A stretch of DNA of 10,802 nucleotides, from assembly GCA_964361075.1 (NCBI GenBank), contig CAYHZL010000121.1:1-10802 (forward strand), given 5' to 3'. Under the pieces are notes generated by a model. That model ran no database searches and was not told where the DNA came from. It saw nothing but the letters and a program-made list of their open reading frames with translations. This document shows positions 1-6,204 of this stretch, piece after piece (within the stretch, counting starts at the first letter, position 1; each line of letters opens with the position of its first letter). This stretch comes from CAYHZL01 sp964361075 (lineage in GTDB: Bacteria > Bacteroidota > Ignavibacteria > UBA10030 > UBA8401). The translations under genes were made by a program, and so were the position numbers.

Positions 1-54
1 AATATACGTTCCGTTGATGGCTGTTGGTTCTACAAAAAAATAATCGTTCGACAT
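1..54 (-). CDS. rsmE: Start of a probable 16S rRNA m3U1498 methyltransferase (RsmE family), cut by window edge
   Basis: Reading the minus strand from the ATG at 54-52 gives 18 open codons to the window edge: MSNDYFFVEPTAINGTYI. The pattern of a few residues, then FFVEP, an N-G turn and a hydrophobic strand resembles the N-terminal PUA-like domain of RsmE, which methylates U1498 of 16S rRNA; homologs typically begin with R/Y-F-F/Y-V followed by a short loop. The start lies 42 bases beyond the stop of the Omp85-like gene on the same strand, so the two may be cotranscribed. No SD sequence precedes the ATG, as for most genes here. Only 18 residues are visible, so the family call rests on N-terminal resemblance alone. 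Confidence 0.5.
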   Translation of the reverse strand, partial: MSNDYFFVEPTAINGTYI

Positions 55-96
55 ACGTGTAGTGTGAAGTGAAAAAAAATAAGTGAATTTAAAAAA

Positions 97-1431
97 TTAC
101 AATGCCGCGCCAACATCGAAAATTATTTCTCCGTTCGTAAATTTCGGAGAACCAAATGCGTATTCAAAACGAACCACGACGCTGTATGCAAGTAAAAGAT
201 TTAATCCTACTCCGAAGCCCGATAGAAATTCTTTCAATTCCAACGGCTGCCGGCGGTAGCGAACATTACCGATATCTGCAAAAGCGGAAAAATACAATGC
301 GTACCGAAAATCGCGGAATTGTTCGAGAGGAATTTTAGGTATGCGAAAGTAACTCGGCTTGAGTAGTGGATAATGAAATTCTGCAGAGCTTCCGAAAATA
401 TTCTCACCTTCCCAGATTTCAAAAAAGTGACCGCGGATGCGTTCGCCATAACCGTAATACACATGCCCGTAATTTGGAACAGTGCCGCCGCCAACAGCGC
501 TGCCAAACATTCTGGCTGCAAGCACAACATCATAATACATCGGAATGTAGCGGCGAAGGTCGTATGAGTAACGCTGATAATTTACTTCCTCAGTACCAAG
601 TCCGTATTTTGAAATGCCGAGAGAAATTAGTGTTCCGATGCGCGGGTACTCTGCAAGATCGCGAGTGTCGTACCGGTATGAAGCGTTGAGTGTAAAAAAT
701 TTATCATTGCCGTTTGTTGCAAGTGTGCGTCCTGCTTTGTTATCAGAAACGGAAATGCTTGTGTAATCCACCGAAAAAGATGCTGAACTGAAAAGTGAAA
801 ATCGTTTGCCTGCACCGGTCGAACCGCCAAATCGTTCTTCATCAAAATTTGCACCCGCACCTTGGGAGACGAGACTGCGATTGCGGACGATAGAATAATA
901 AGCGTTGGTTGAAAAATAAAGATTATTTTTTTCATCAATCAGCGGATTGGTATAGCCGATAGAAATATACGGATCATAGCCAAGTGCAAATGATCCATGC
1001 ACACGCACGTTGCGTCCGTCAAAATTTGTATGAGTTACGCCAAGTCCGTAATAAAATTTTGACCATGAACGATCTTTCAGTCCGACAATTGGAAACGGGT
1101 AAAAGTACCAGCGTTCGCTTACTTGAACAAGCAATGTTGCCGTTGAGGAATCCGGTAGTACACGAATTTCTACTTTCGTGAAAAGGCGAAGACTGTAGAT
1201 GCGTTCAATATCGTACTTTACCGCTTCACGAGTAATGAGTGATCCGATTTTAAGCGACATTTCATGCGCGATGATGTACTCTTTTGTTATTTCGTTGCCG
1301 ATAAAAATAATAGAGCCGACACGGAATGTGGAATCGGAAAATTGGTATTGTGCCGAATCAGGTTCCTGCGCTGAAACCGAAGTACAACAAAACAATGATA
1401 AAAATATAAATGTTCTAATGATTGCTTTCAT
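97..1431 (-). CDS. Omp85/BamA-TamA family outer-membrane barrel protein with a single POTRA domain
   Basis: A 444-aa secreted protein. Residues 1-21 form a Sec signal peptide (positive start, hydrophobic stretch, cleavage likely after SVSA). Residues about 36-107 look like one POTRA repeat: VGSIIFIGNEIT opening strand, helices, then FTKVEIRVLPD and LLVQVSERW strands. Residues about 110-444 are alternating aromatic/polar strands of a 16-strand-type barrel. Family marks include YDTRD at 254-258, IRGH at 332-335 (the loop-6 RGF/Y position of BamA) and the later GENIFGSSAEFHYPL. BamA has five POTRA domains and TamA three, so with one POTRA this is not canonical BamA; a role in membrane protein or lipid export is inference. 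The chain ends in Leu rather than the usual terminal aromatic. No SD; a promoter candidate lies immediately upstream. It is divergent from the PLP enzyme gene and precedes the rsmE-like gene. Confidence 0.85.
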   Translation of the reverse strand: MKAIIRTFIFLSLFCCTSVSAQEPDSAQYQFSDSTFRVGSIIFIGNEITKEYIIAHEMSLKIGSLITREAVKYDIERIYSLRLFTKVEIRVLPDSSTATLLVQVSERWYFYPFPIVGLKDRSWSKFYYGLGVTHTNFDGRNVRVHGSFALGYDPYISIGYTNPLIDEKNNLYFSTNAYYSIVRNRSLVSQGAGANFDEERFGGSTGAGKRFSLFSSASFSVDYTSISVSDNKAGRTLATNGNDKFFTLNASYRYDTRDLAEYPRIGTLISLGISKYGLGTEEVNYQRYSYDLRRYIPMYYDVVLAARMFGSAVGGGTVPNYGHVYYGYGERIRGHFFEIWEGENIFGSSAEFHYPLLKPSYFRIPKIPLEQFRDFRYALYFSAFADIGNVRYRRQPLELKEFLSGFGVGLNLLLAYSVVVRFEYAFGSPKFTNGEIIFDVGAAL

Positions 1432-1443
1432 AATTGATAAAAA

Positions 1444-1471
1444 AATATATCTCTTTTATCAAGAATTTCAA
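1444..1471 (-). promoter_or_regulatory. Candidate promoter for the Omp85-like gene
   Basis: On the minus strand TTGAAA (1471-1466) lies 16 bases before TATATT (1449-1444), each one mismatch from the sigma-70 consensus. The same bases also nearly fit the Bacteroidetes form: TTTG, 19 bases, TATATTTT against TAnnTTTG. A start about 7 bases downstream would leave only about 6 bases before the ATG at 1431, which agrees with the absence of an SD. AT-rich sequence makes chance matches likely. Confidence 0.4.
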
Positions 1472-1547
1472 AGCGGAGAAAAACTTGTATCTGATTTAAA
1501 ATGAAATTAGATTATCACAAAAAATAACGTACAACTTCTATTACAGT

Positions 1548-2753
1548 ATGAAATCAAAATACACACTTTCGACTCGCGCCATTCATGGCAAGAAACTTGG
1601 TGCATTCAAAGCGCCGGTAACATTGCCTATTTATCAAACAACAACGTATCGTTTTGCAAATTCCGGCGACGCCATTCGCTACGCACAAGGTGATACAAGC
1701 GTGTATGTGTATTCGCGCTACCACAATCCAAGCGTGGAAGATGTTGAAGAAAAAATTGCGCTGATGTACGAAGCAGAAGCGGCATCACTTTTTTCTTCCG
1801 GCATGGCTGCGATTTCTACTGCACTATTATCTGTTGTGCACAGCGGCGATGAAATTATCAGCACGCCGAAATTGTATGGCGGCACGTACCGTTTTTTTCG
1901 GGACATTCTTCCGCACTATAATATTGCAGTAAAATATGTTGACCCGGACAATCTTGCTGATATTCAAAAGCTGGTAACGAAAAAAACAAAACTTATTTTT
2001 TTAGAAACACCGACCAACCCAACGCTCGACATCGTTGATATTCGTGCGCTGGTTGCTGAAGTGAAAAAAGCTGAAAGGAAAAACGGCATCTCCATTCTCA
2101 CAATGATTGATAATACGTTTGCAACCTGTTTGTATCAATCACCGTTTCGGCTTGGTGTTGATGTTGTGGTGGAAAGTGCGACAAAATACATTGGCGGGCA
2201 CAGCGATGTGCTTGCCGGCGCTGTGATTGGCACGAAAAAATTTATGAAAGAAGTAAGAACTGTTGCAAAATATCTCGGCGGCTGTGCGGATCCTTTTGCA
2301 GCGTTTTTACTTTCCCGCAGTTTGAAAACATTCGAACTGCGAATTGAAAAGCAAAATGCGAATGCATTCGTATTGGCAAAATTTTTTGAAAAGCATCGCA
2401 ACGTGTTACGCGTTATTTATCCCGGATTGAAATCTCATCCGAAACATGCCATTGCAAAAAAACAAATGTCTGATTTTGGCGCAATGGTTACCATTGAAGT
2501 ACGCGGCGGAGTGAAGGCTGCAGAGAAAGTCTGCGACTCACTCTGTGTTGCTGTTAATGCGATGTCGCTCGGCGGTGTAGAAACATTGGTGAGTATTCCT
2601 GTCTATTCATCGCACGTGCATTTGAGTGATGCTGAATTGCGACAGCATGGCGTAACGCCGGGAATGATTCGTATTTCTGTTGGAGTAGAAGGTATTGAAG
2701 ATTTGATAGTAGATTTTACTCAGGCATTAAATAAAATAAAAAGTCGAAAATAA
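1548..2753 (+). CDS. PLP-dependent trans-sulfuration enzyme (Cys/Met metabolism family; cystathionine/methionine gamma-lyase type)
   Basis: A 401-aa fold-type I PLP enzyme of the usual family length. Visible active-site parts are YSRYHNP (55-61, the Tyr/Arg pair that binds PLP phosphate of the neighbouring subunit), SSGMAAI (83-89), LYGGT (109-113, ring-stacking Tyr110), MIDNTF (186-191, Asp188 to the pyridine nitrogen), SATKYIGGHSD (210-220, Schiff-base Lys213), SLGGVETL (340-347) and MIRISVG (373-379, substrate carboxylate Arg375). The family cleaves or exchanges gamma-substituents of cystathionine, homocysteine, methionine or acyl-homoserine. Dedicated methionine gamma-lyases have a Cys right after the stacking Tyr-Gly; here it is Gly111-Gly112, favouring cystathionine gamma-lyase/synthase or sulfhydrylase activity. 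Exact substrate cannot be set from sequence. The gene stands alone, divergent from the Omp85-like gene, without an obvious SD. Confidence 0.92.
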   Translation: MKSKYTLSTRAIHGKKLGAFKAPVTLPIYQTTTYRFANSGDAIRYAQGDTSVYVYSRYHNPSVEDVEEKIALMYEAEAASLFSSGMAAISTALLSVVHSGDEIISTPKLYGGTYRFFRDILPHYNIAVKYVDPDNLADIQKLVTKKTKLIFLETPTNPTLDIVDIRALVAEVKKAERKNGISILTMIDNTFATCLYQSPFRLGVDVVVESATKYIGGHSDVLAGAVIGTKKFMKEVRTVAKYLGGCADPFAAFLLSRSLKTFELRIEKQNANAFVLAKFFEKHRNVLRVIYPGLKSHPKHAIAKKQMSDFGAMVTIEVRGGVKAAEKVCDSLCVAVNAMSLGGVETLVSIPVYSSHVHLSDAELRQHGVTPGMIRISVGVEGIEDLIVDFTQALNKIKSRK

Positions 2754-2781
2754 ATTTTTATGTATTACAGGGTTGCTCCAA

Positions 2782-2795
2782 TCCGCCGCGGCGGA
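2782..2795. repeat. 14-bp GC palindrome, relative of the one inside the 5548-5699 element
   Basis: TCCGCCGCGGCGGA is a perfect palindrome in otherwise AT-rich spacer, 28 bases after the PLP-enzyme stop. It could fold as a 5-bp stem with a CGCG loop. It matches TCCGCCGCAGGCGGA at 5588-5602 except for one extra base, and both copies are preceded by A, so they look like the same dispersed motif. No T-run follows, so a classical terminator is unlikely. It sits between the host-like gene and the GC-rich cassette. Confidence 0.6.
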
Positions 2796-2875
2796 CAAAA
2801 ATATATCCTTTAAAATTAGTGAAATGTCAGACATCTTGCTTATAGAACCTGTAAATATTGACGAAATTTTACGCT

Positions 2876-2879
2876 GGAG
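2876..2879 (+). promoter_or_regulatory. SD sequence that fixes the DUF2293 gene start
   Basis: GGAG lies 8 bases before the ATG at 2888. The frame is open back to a TTG at 2858, but that codon has no SD, so the ATG is the better start. An SD here contrasts with the SD-less neighbouring genes. Confidence 0.6.
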
Positions 2880-2887
2880 CACGCGCA

Positions 2888-3547
2888 ATGGATATGAAAG
2901 TCTTTATCTCTTCAAGGGATTCCGTTTGCAGTGAGTGCGGCGAAGAACTGGGACACCACGCATGGATCACACTGGTCGAAGGCAAAGGCGCGCTCTGCCT
3001 CTCATGCGCGGACATGGATCATCTCATCCTCCTTCCATCGGGAGACGCGGCGTTGACTCGACGCGCAGGCAAATATTCCACGTTGTCAGCGGTCGTCCTG
3101 AAATGGAGCCGCGCCCGCAAACACTACGAGCGGCAGGGACTGCTGGTGGAAGAGTCTGCGCTCCAACGCGCCGAGCAGGAATGTTTGAGCGACGAAGACG
3201 TACGCGCCCATCGCCGTGAGCGCGAGTCCGAACGCCGCGCCGAACTTGACCAGGAGTACGTGTCGCGCTTTGCAGGACAAGTGCGCGAGTTATTTCCCAA
3301 CTGCCCCGCTGGGCGCGAGCAAGTCATTGCCGAACATGCCTGCCAGAAATACAGCGGACGGGTGGGACGTTCCGCTCAAGCCAAAAGCCTGGACGAAAAA
3401 TTTATCCTGCTGGCGGTAATTGCCCACATCCGCCACGCCGAGACGAATTACGATGAATTGCTGGCGCAGGGAATTGATCGCTTGCTGGCGCGCAATGGAG
3501 TGCAAGATGAGATTGACAAGATTTTGGCAAGTTGGAAAGTAAAGTAA
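2888..3547 (+). CDS. DUF2293 domain protein with N-terminal double-CxxC zinc ribbon
   Basis: A 219-aa cytoplasmic protein of unknown function. The N-terminus holds two CxxC knuckles (C14/C17 and C37/C40, 19 residues between), typical of a small zinc ribbon. Residues about 70-125 are a highly charged, probably helical linker (WSRARKHYERQ, HRRERESERRAEL). Residues about 128-200 resemble DUF2293: FPNCPAGREQVIAEHAC, then KYSGRVGRSAQAK and VIAHIRHAETNYDELL. A nucleic-acid role is suggested only by the zinc ribbon and basic helices. Hand counts of two 60-base lines give 60% and 67% GC, against 33% in a line of the PLP-enzyme gene, and it has an SD; recent transfer from a higher-GC donor is likely. 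From memory, proteins of this layout occur in Chloroflexota, which I could not check. It is followed after 22 bases by another SD-bearing gene. Confidence 0.8.
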   Translation: MDMKVFISSRDSVCSECGEELGHHAWITLVEGKGALCLSCADMDHLILLPSGDAALTRRAGKYSTLSAVVLKWSRARKHYERQGLLVEESALQRAEQECLSDEDVRAHRRERESERRAELDQEYVSRFAGQVRELFPNCPAGREQVIAEHACQKYSGRVGRSAQAKSLDEKFILLAVIAHIRHAETNYDELLAQGIDRLLARNGVQDEIDKILASWKVK

Positions 3548-3558
3548 CCGAGCGGCAA

Positions 3559-3563
3559 AAGGA
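3559..3563 (+). promoter_or_regulatory. SD sequence of the second cassette gene
   Basis: AAGGA lies 6 bases before the ATG at 3570, in the 22-base gap after the DUF2293 stop. It supports translation of the small unknown gene from this start. Confidence 0.55.
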
Positions 3564-3569
3564 TGATCC

Positions 3570-3968
3570 ATGACAAAAGATTTTGAATCTGAATCCGTTG
3601 GCAATGTTGACGAAGCGCTGAAACTTATTGAGAAGATGAAAAAACAACTGCCCATCTTTGTTCGCCCCATTAGGGAACTTGTCAACATATTACGCAGACA
3701 GGACGTGACCATAGACCGATATAAGCAGTTGGAAATTCACAGCATTCTCTACATGGGAAATGAAGCAGGGATTGTCTGCGACATCACCCCAAAAGGACAA
3801 GAGGACAAACCTGTTTTTTGTTCGTTGACACAGTTGGAAATCATCGGCGACGACCCGCTCACGCAAGAAATGAAAGCCTACCAGCAGGAACGGACAAAAA
3901 ATCTCGCGCGCTACCCAGGCAACGCGCCGATAGGTATTACGATCACGCCGAAACCCAAAAGGCGATAG
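3570..3968 (+). CDS. Unrecognised 132-aa protein, second gene of the GC-rich cassette
   Basis: I do not recognise this family. The protein is soluble, with no signal peptide or membrane segment. Residues about 11-46 are predicted helical (VDEALKLIEKMKKQLPIFVRPIRELVNILRRQ read in parts), residues about 54-90 look like a small beta region (HSILYMGNEAGIVCDI, then VFCSLTQLEII), and the C-terminus is a charged helix (EMKAYQQERTKNLAR) and a basic Pro-rich tail ending KPKRR. A good SD and the 22-base spacing behind the DUF2293 gene argue that it is real and cotranscribed. GC content is intermediate (40% and 53% in two hand-counted lines). It ends about 75 bases before the stop of the convergent lipoprotein gene; no clear terminator is visible between them. 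Confidence 0.7.
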   Translation: MTKDFESESVGNVDEALKLIEKMKKQLPIFVRPIRELVNILRRQDVTIDRYKQLEIHSILYMGNEAGIVCDITPKGQEDKPVFCSLTQLEIIGDDPLTQEMKAYQQERTKNLARYPGNAPIGITITPKPKRR

Positions 3969-4044
3969 CGCATATAAATAAAAAAACCGCCCTGCCAATT
4001 TTCTGACAGAGTGAAATGATTTTTATGCCAAACTAATGTACATG

Positions 4045-5445
4045 TTAATTTGGACGGGTGATAAATGAAAAACTGTATGCTTTTTTCAACGGCACACCGT
4101 ATAAATCTTTCAATGCCGTAGAGAGAGTAACAGTATATTTCGTATTTGGTTGATACGATCCTGATGGCGTGAAGACGATCTGGTTCGGATTTTCATACGG
4201 TGCATAACCGCCGTATGTTATTGTGCCGCCAATCGCAGGAGAAATACTGAATGCATCTTTAGCCGATTGAAGTTGAACGTACGAGTTGAACGTAAGAATA
4301 ATCTGCGATGTTGGGGCAACAAACACCTGCGCATTGTTCGGACTGGTATACGTTATACCCAGTGGCGCGGTTCTAAAATAAAAACTAAATTTTTGTCCTA
4401 ACTCAACACCATCTTTATCTTTTGCTGTGCTCTTAATGGAAATTGTAATAGTTGTATCGGCAAGCAATGGTCCGCCGGTGTATATTCTCAATATATTTTC
4501 TTCCGGCCACAAAAATGTTGTGGTCATTTGCGGAGTAATAGTAATTGCCGCTTCTGTGGAAGCCGGATTCATGCGGCGCGGGAAAGTAATTTGTATTCCA
4601 CCATAACCGTAACCGGAGCCATACAACGGATCAACATTAATATCACCATGTACAGGATTTGTTTGAATTCCTTTTTGTGTTGTGTACGATTGCACTGTGC
4701 GGAATGTAAAGCTTAATGGAAATCGTAAACGGTTTCCCGCTGTATCTTTTGCATTAGTTGAAAGCGTAACAGTGTACGTCGAATCCATATATGTATCTTT
4801 TTGCGAGAGAATATATGTCATCGAAGTGATTTTGCTAAATGTTGTAATAGTAGCGCCGGGGTCAAATCCACTCTTCATGTCATTTGCATCGGCATAAATA
4901 TCAGATCGCGGCGCGCGCGTGTACGCTCCCCAATAAAAAATTCCTTCACTTGCAGGATACGTCGAAAAAGATTTTTCAACACTTTCTCTGTCCATTGGTT
5001 GTGAAAAGAGAATGGAAATAGTGAGTCTTCCATATCGCCAGTCATACACTATTTCAGCTTTATTTTCCGGATAGTAACTTTCTATGAGATCCGGGGTAGT
5101 GGAAAGGTCAATCTCGCCGGCATAGTAAATGCTGCCGCCTTGTAACAAAACATTATATCGTTTATAAATCCGATAATTATTTGCAACGATTTTTAAATCG
5201 TATGTTCCTGCCCGCAAATCTCTGAATGCAAAAGATCCATCCGTAGCAATGCGTGCCGAATCTATCGGCACTTGTTGACTGATATAGACCATTGCACTGC
5301 TGGAGGATTGTTTAATTTTTCCAACAAGGTCTGCATGCAGTAAATCGTTTGTATATTCTTTCGGAATTATTTCTTGAATAATTGTTTCTTTGCAGCCAAG
5401 AAACAAAGAGATGAGAACTGTAAAAAGAATGGTGAAGTGTTTCAT
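4045..5445 (-). CDS. Lipoprotein with carboxypeptidase-regulatory-like domain and three SbsA-type (Big_5) Ig-like domains
   Basis: A 466-aa envelope lipoprotein. The start at 5445 is preferred over an in-frame ATG 30 codons upstream because a full AAGGAGG lies 7 bases before it and because it places the signal peptide at the N-terminus: residues 1-17 hydrophobic, lipobox LFLGC with lipidated Cys18. Residues about 38-110 form a small beta sandwich (VGKI, then DGSFAFRDLRAGTYDLKI), typical of regulatory-like CarboxypepD domains. Three Big_5 units follow at about 118-250, 258-359 and 361-463, each with a PxN/D opening, an ITFS/ILTF strand, a YTVTLST-type strand, KDxxG and a final FTFRT/FYFRT/FSFIT strand. 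Domain 2 has a Tyr/Gly-rich insert (YGSGYGYGG, 275-283). Such domains mediate adhesion or surface structure; the exact role is unknown. It stands alone, convergent with the foreign cassette. Confidence 0.85.
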   Translation of the reverse strand: MKHFTILFTVLISLFLGCKETIIQEIIPKEYTNDLLHADLVGKIKQSSSSAMVYISQQVPIDSARIATDGSFAFRDLRAGTYDLKIVANNYRIYKRYNVLLQGGSIYYAGEIDLSTTPDLIESYYPENKAEIVYDWRYGRLTISILFSQPMDRESVEKSFSTYPASEGIFYWGAYTRAPRSDIYADANDMKSGFDPGATITTFSKITSMTYILSQKDTYMDSTYTVTLSTNAKDTAGNRLRFPLSFTFRTVQSYTTQKGIQTNPVHGDINVDPLYGSGYGYGGIQITFPRRMNPASTEAAITITPQMTTTFLWPEENILRIYTGGPLLADTTITISIKSTAKDKDGVELGQKFSFYFRTAPLGITYTSPNNAQVFVAPTSQIILTFNSYVQLQSAKDAFSISPAIGGTITYGGYAPYENPNQIVFTPSGSYQPNTKYTVTLSTALKDLYGVPLKKAYSFSFITRPN

Positions 5446-5452
5446 ATTCGTT

Positions 5453-5459
5453 CCTCCTT
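5453..5459 (-). promoter_or_regulatory. Consensus SD fixing the lipoprotein start
   Basis: On the minus strand AAGGAGG ends 7 bases before the ATG at 5445. It is the strongest SD in the window and rules in favour of the shorter, lipobox-bearing start. Confidence 0.8.
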
Positions 5460-5547
5460 CTGAATGATGAAAAATTAGTGAATTGCTGTTTAAAATGTAC
5501 AACAAGATGTTTTGAGAATCAACAAAATTTTGCACCTATTCACTAAA

Positions 5548-5699
5548 TAGTCGTCCCTTAAAAAGTATTCTTCATTTGTCATTCTGATCCGCCGCAGGCG
5601 GAGAAGAATCTCATACTTGAATTTGAAATGAAAAGCAAGATTCTTCGTCGCTTCGCTCCTCAGAATGACATTGATGTGAGACTTTTTAAGGTTCAACTA
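5548..5699. repeat. 152-bp nested inverted-repeat element (MITE-like / GTCATTCTGA-type palindromic repeat)
   Basis: Three sets of arms nest around one centre. Outer arms 5548-5566 and 5681-5699 match 16 of 19 bases, including a perfect CTTAAAAAGT / ACTTTTTAAG. Middle arms TGTCATTCTGA (5577-5587) and TCAGAATGACA (5660-5670) match 11 of 11. Inner arms GAAGAATCT (5603-5611) and AGATTCTTC (5638-5646) match 9 of 9. Between middle and inner arms the two sides differ: a self-complementary TCCGCCGCAGGCGGA (15 bases) on the left, GTCGCTTCGCTCC (13 bases) on the right. The central loop is about 26 bases. No transposase is encoded and no clear target duplication is seen, so it would be non-autonomous. 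Transcripts through it would form a long hairpin. Confidence 0.75.
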
Positions 5700-5824
5700 A
5701 ATATGAATTTGAAAACGTATGGACACAAAATTTTTCGAGTCCAAACTATTATATACCGGATTTTAGGGATAGAATAACGCCTTTTTGCTGTAATTTTATT
5801 ATAAAAACAGCGCATATCATTTTT

Positions 5825-5856
5825 TTTGTAAATGTTCTCCACAAGTGGTATCTTTG
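5825..5856 (+). promoter_or_regulatory. Bacteroidetes-type -33/-7 promoter candidate for the PCD-TPR unit
   Basis: TTTG (5825-5828), 20 bases, then TATCTTTG (5849-5856) fits the known Bacteroidetes consensus TTTG-N19-21-TAnnTTTG in all fixed positions. The predicted start is about 5863, giving a leader of roughly 36 bases to the ATG at 5899. The -7 box lies downstream of an in-frame GTG at 5845, which further disfavours that longer start. Confidence 0.5.
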
Positions 5857-5898
5857 ATACAATTAAAGAATAACCAACGACGTATCTATTACATTACT

Positions 5899-6177
5899 AT
5901 GCCGCTTCTGACAGAAAAAGAAATAGCAAAATCACTGCCCTCCGCCAAAGGTTGGAAACGCAGTGAAAATACTATTTCCAAAAAAATTGTCAGAAAAGAT
6001 TTTGTTGCGGCGATGGCATTTGTACAGTCGGCAGTGTTTCTTGCCGAGAAAGCAAACCACCATCCGGATATTGAGATACGCTGGAATACCGTAACGTTGG
6101 TTCTGTCAACTCACAGCGCCGGAGGATTGACGGAAAAAGATTTTTTGCTTGCAGGCGCCATTAACTCACTGAAATAA
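5899..6177 (+). CDS. phhB: Pterin-4a-carbinolamine dehydratase (PCD/DCoH)
   Basis: A 92-aa protein, a normal length for this single-domain family. It dehydrates 4a-hydroxytetrahydropterin to the quinonoid dihydropterin, recycling the cofactor of aromatic amino acid hydroxylases; in bacteria lacking those enzymes the role is less clear. The full family signature is present with correct spacing: E50-x3-H54-H55-P56-x5-W62-x9-H72-x8-D81, within KANHHPDIEIRW and STHSAGGLTEKDFLLA. The start at 5899 is chosen because an upstream GTG (5845) adds 18 residues not typical of the family and lies before the promoter -7 box. No SD. No aromatic hydroxylase is nearby. The TPR gene follows after 27 bases, probably in the same transcript. 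Confidence 0.93.
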   Translation: MPLLTEKEIAKSLPSAKGWKRSENTISKKIVRKDFVAAMAFVQSAVFLAEKANHHPDIEIRWNTVTLVLSTHSAGGLTEKDFLLAGAINSLK

Positions 6178-6204
6178 TTTTTCCACTACCAGACTGAGAA
6201 TACT

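Larger units (their letters stand above)
5446..5898. other. 453-bp intergenic region between divergent lipoprotein and PCD genes
   Basis: No gene is supported here; a 68-codon minus-strand frame runs through the palindromic element and looks spurious. Reading from the left: the SD of the lipoprotein gene (5453-5459), AT-rich leader, the 152-bp inverted-repeat element (5548-5699), featureless AT-rich sequence with short A/T runs (5700-5824), then the Bacteroidetes-like promoter (5825-5856) and a 42-base stretch to the PCD start codon. Confidence 0.7.

Noticed and set aside
2858..2887. TTG start of the DUF2293 gene
   Set aside because: No SD before it, while GGAG stands 8 bases before the ATG at 2888.
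3969..4044. Terminator between the convergent cassette and lipoprotein genes
   Set aside because: Only a weak imperfect CTGCCA/TGACAG stem with no T-run; not enough to call.
5446..5535. 30-codon N-terminal extension of the lipoprotein
   Set aside because: It would bury the signal peptide and lipobox; the consensus SD before 5445 marks the true start.
5490..5696. 68-codon minus-strand open frame upstream of the lipoprotein
   Set aside because: It is largely the translation of the inverted-repeat element; no family resemblance and the composition is that of a palindrome.
5548..5699. CRISPR array or phage attachment site
   Set aside because: There is no regular direct-repeat/spacer series, no cas gene and no integrase; the structure is purely inverted repeats.
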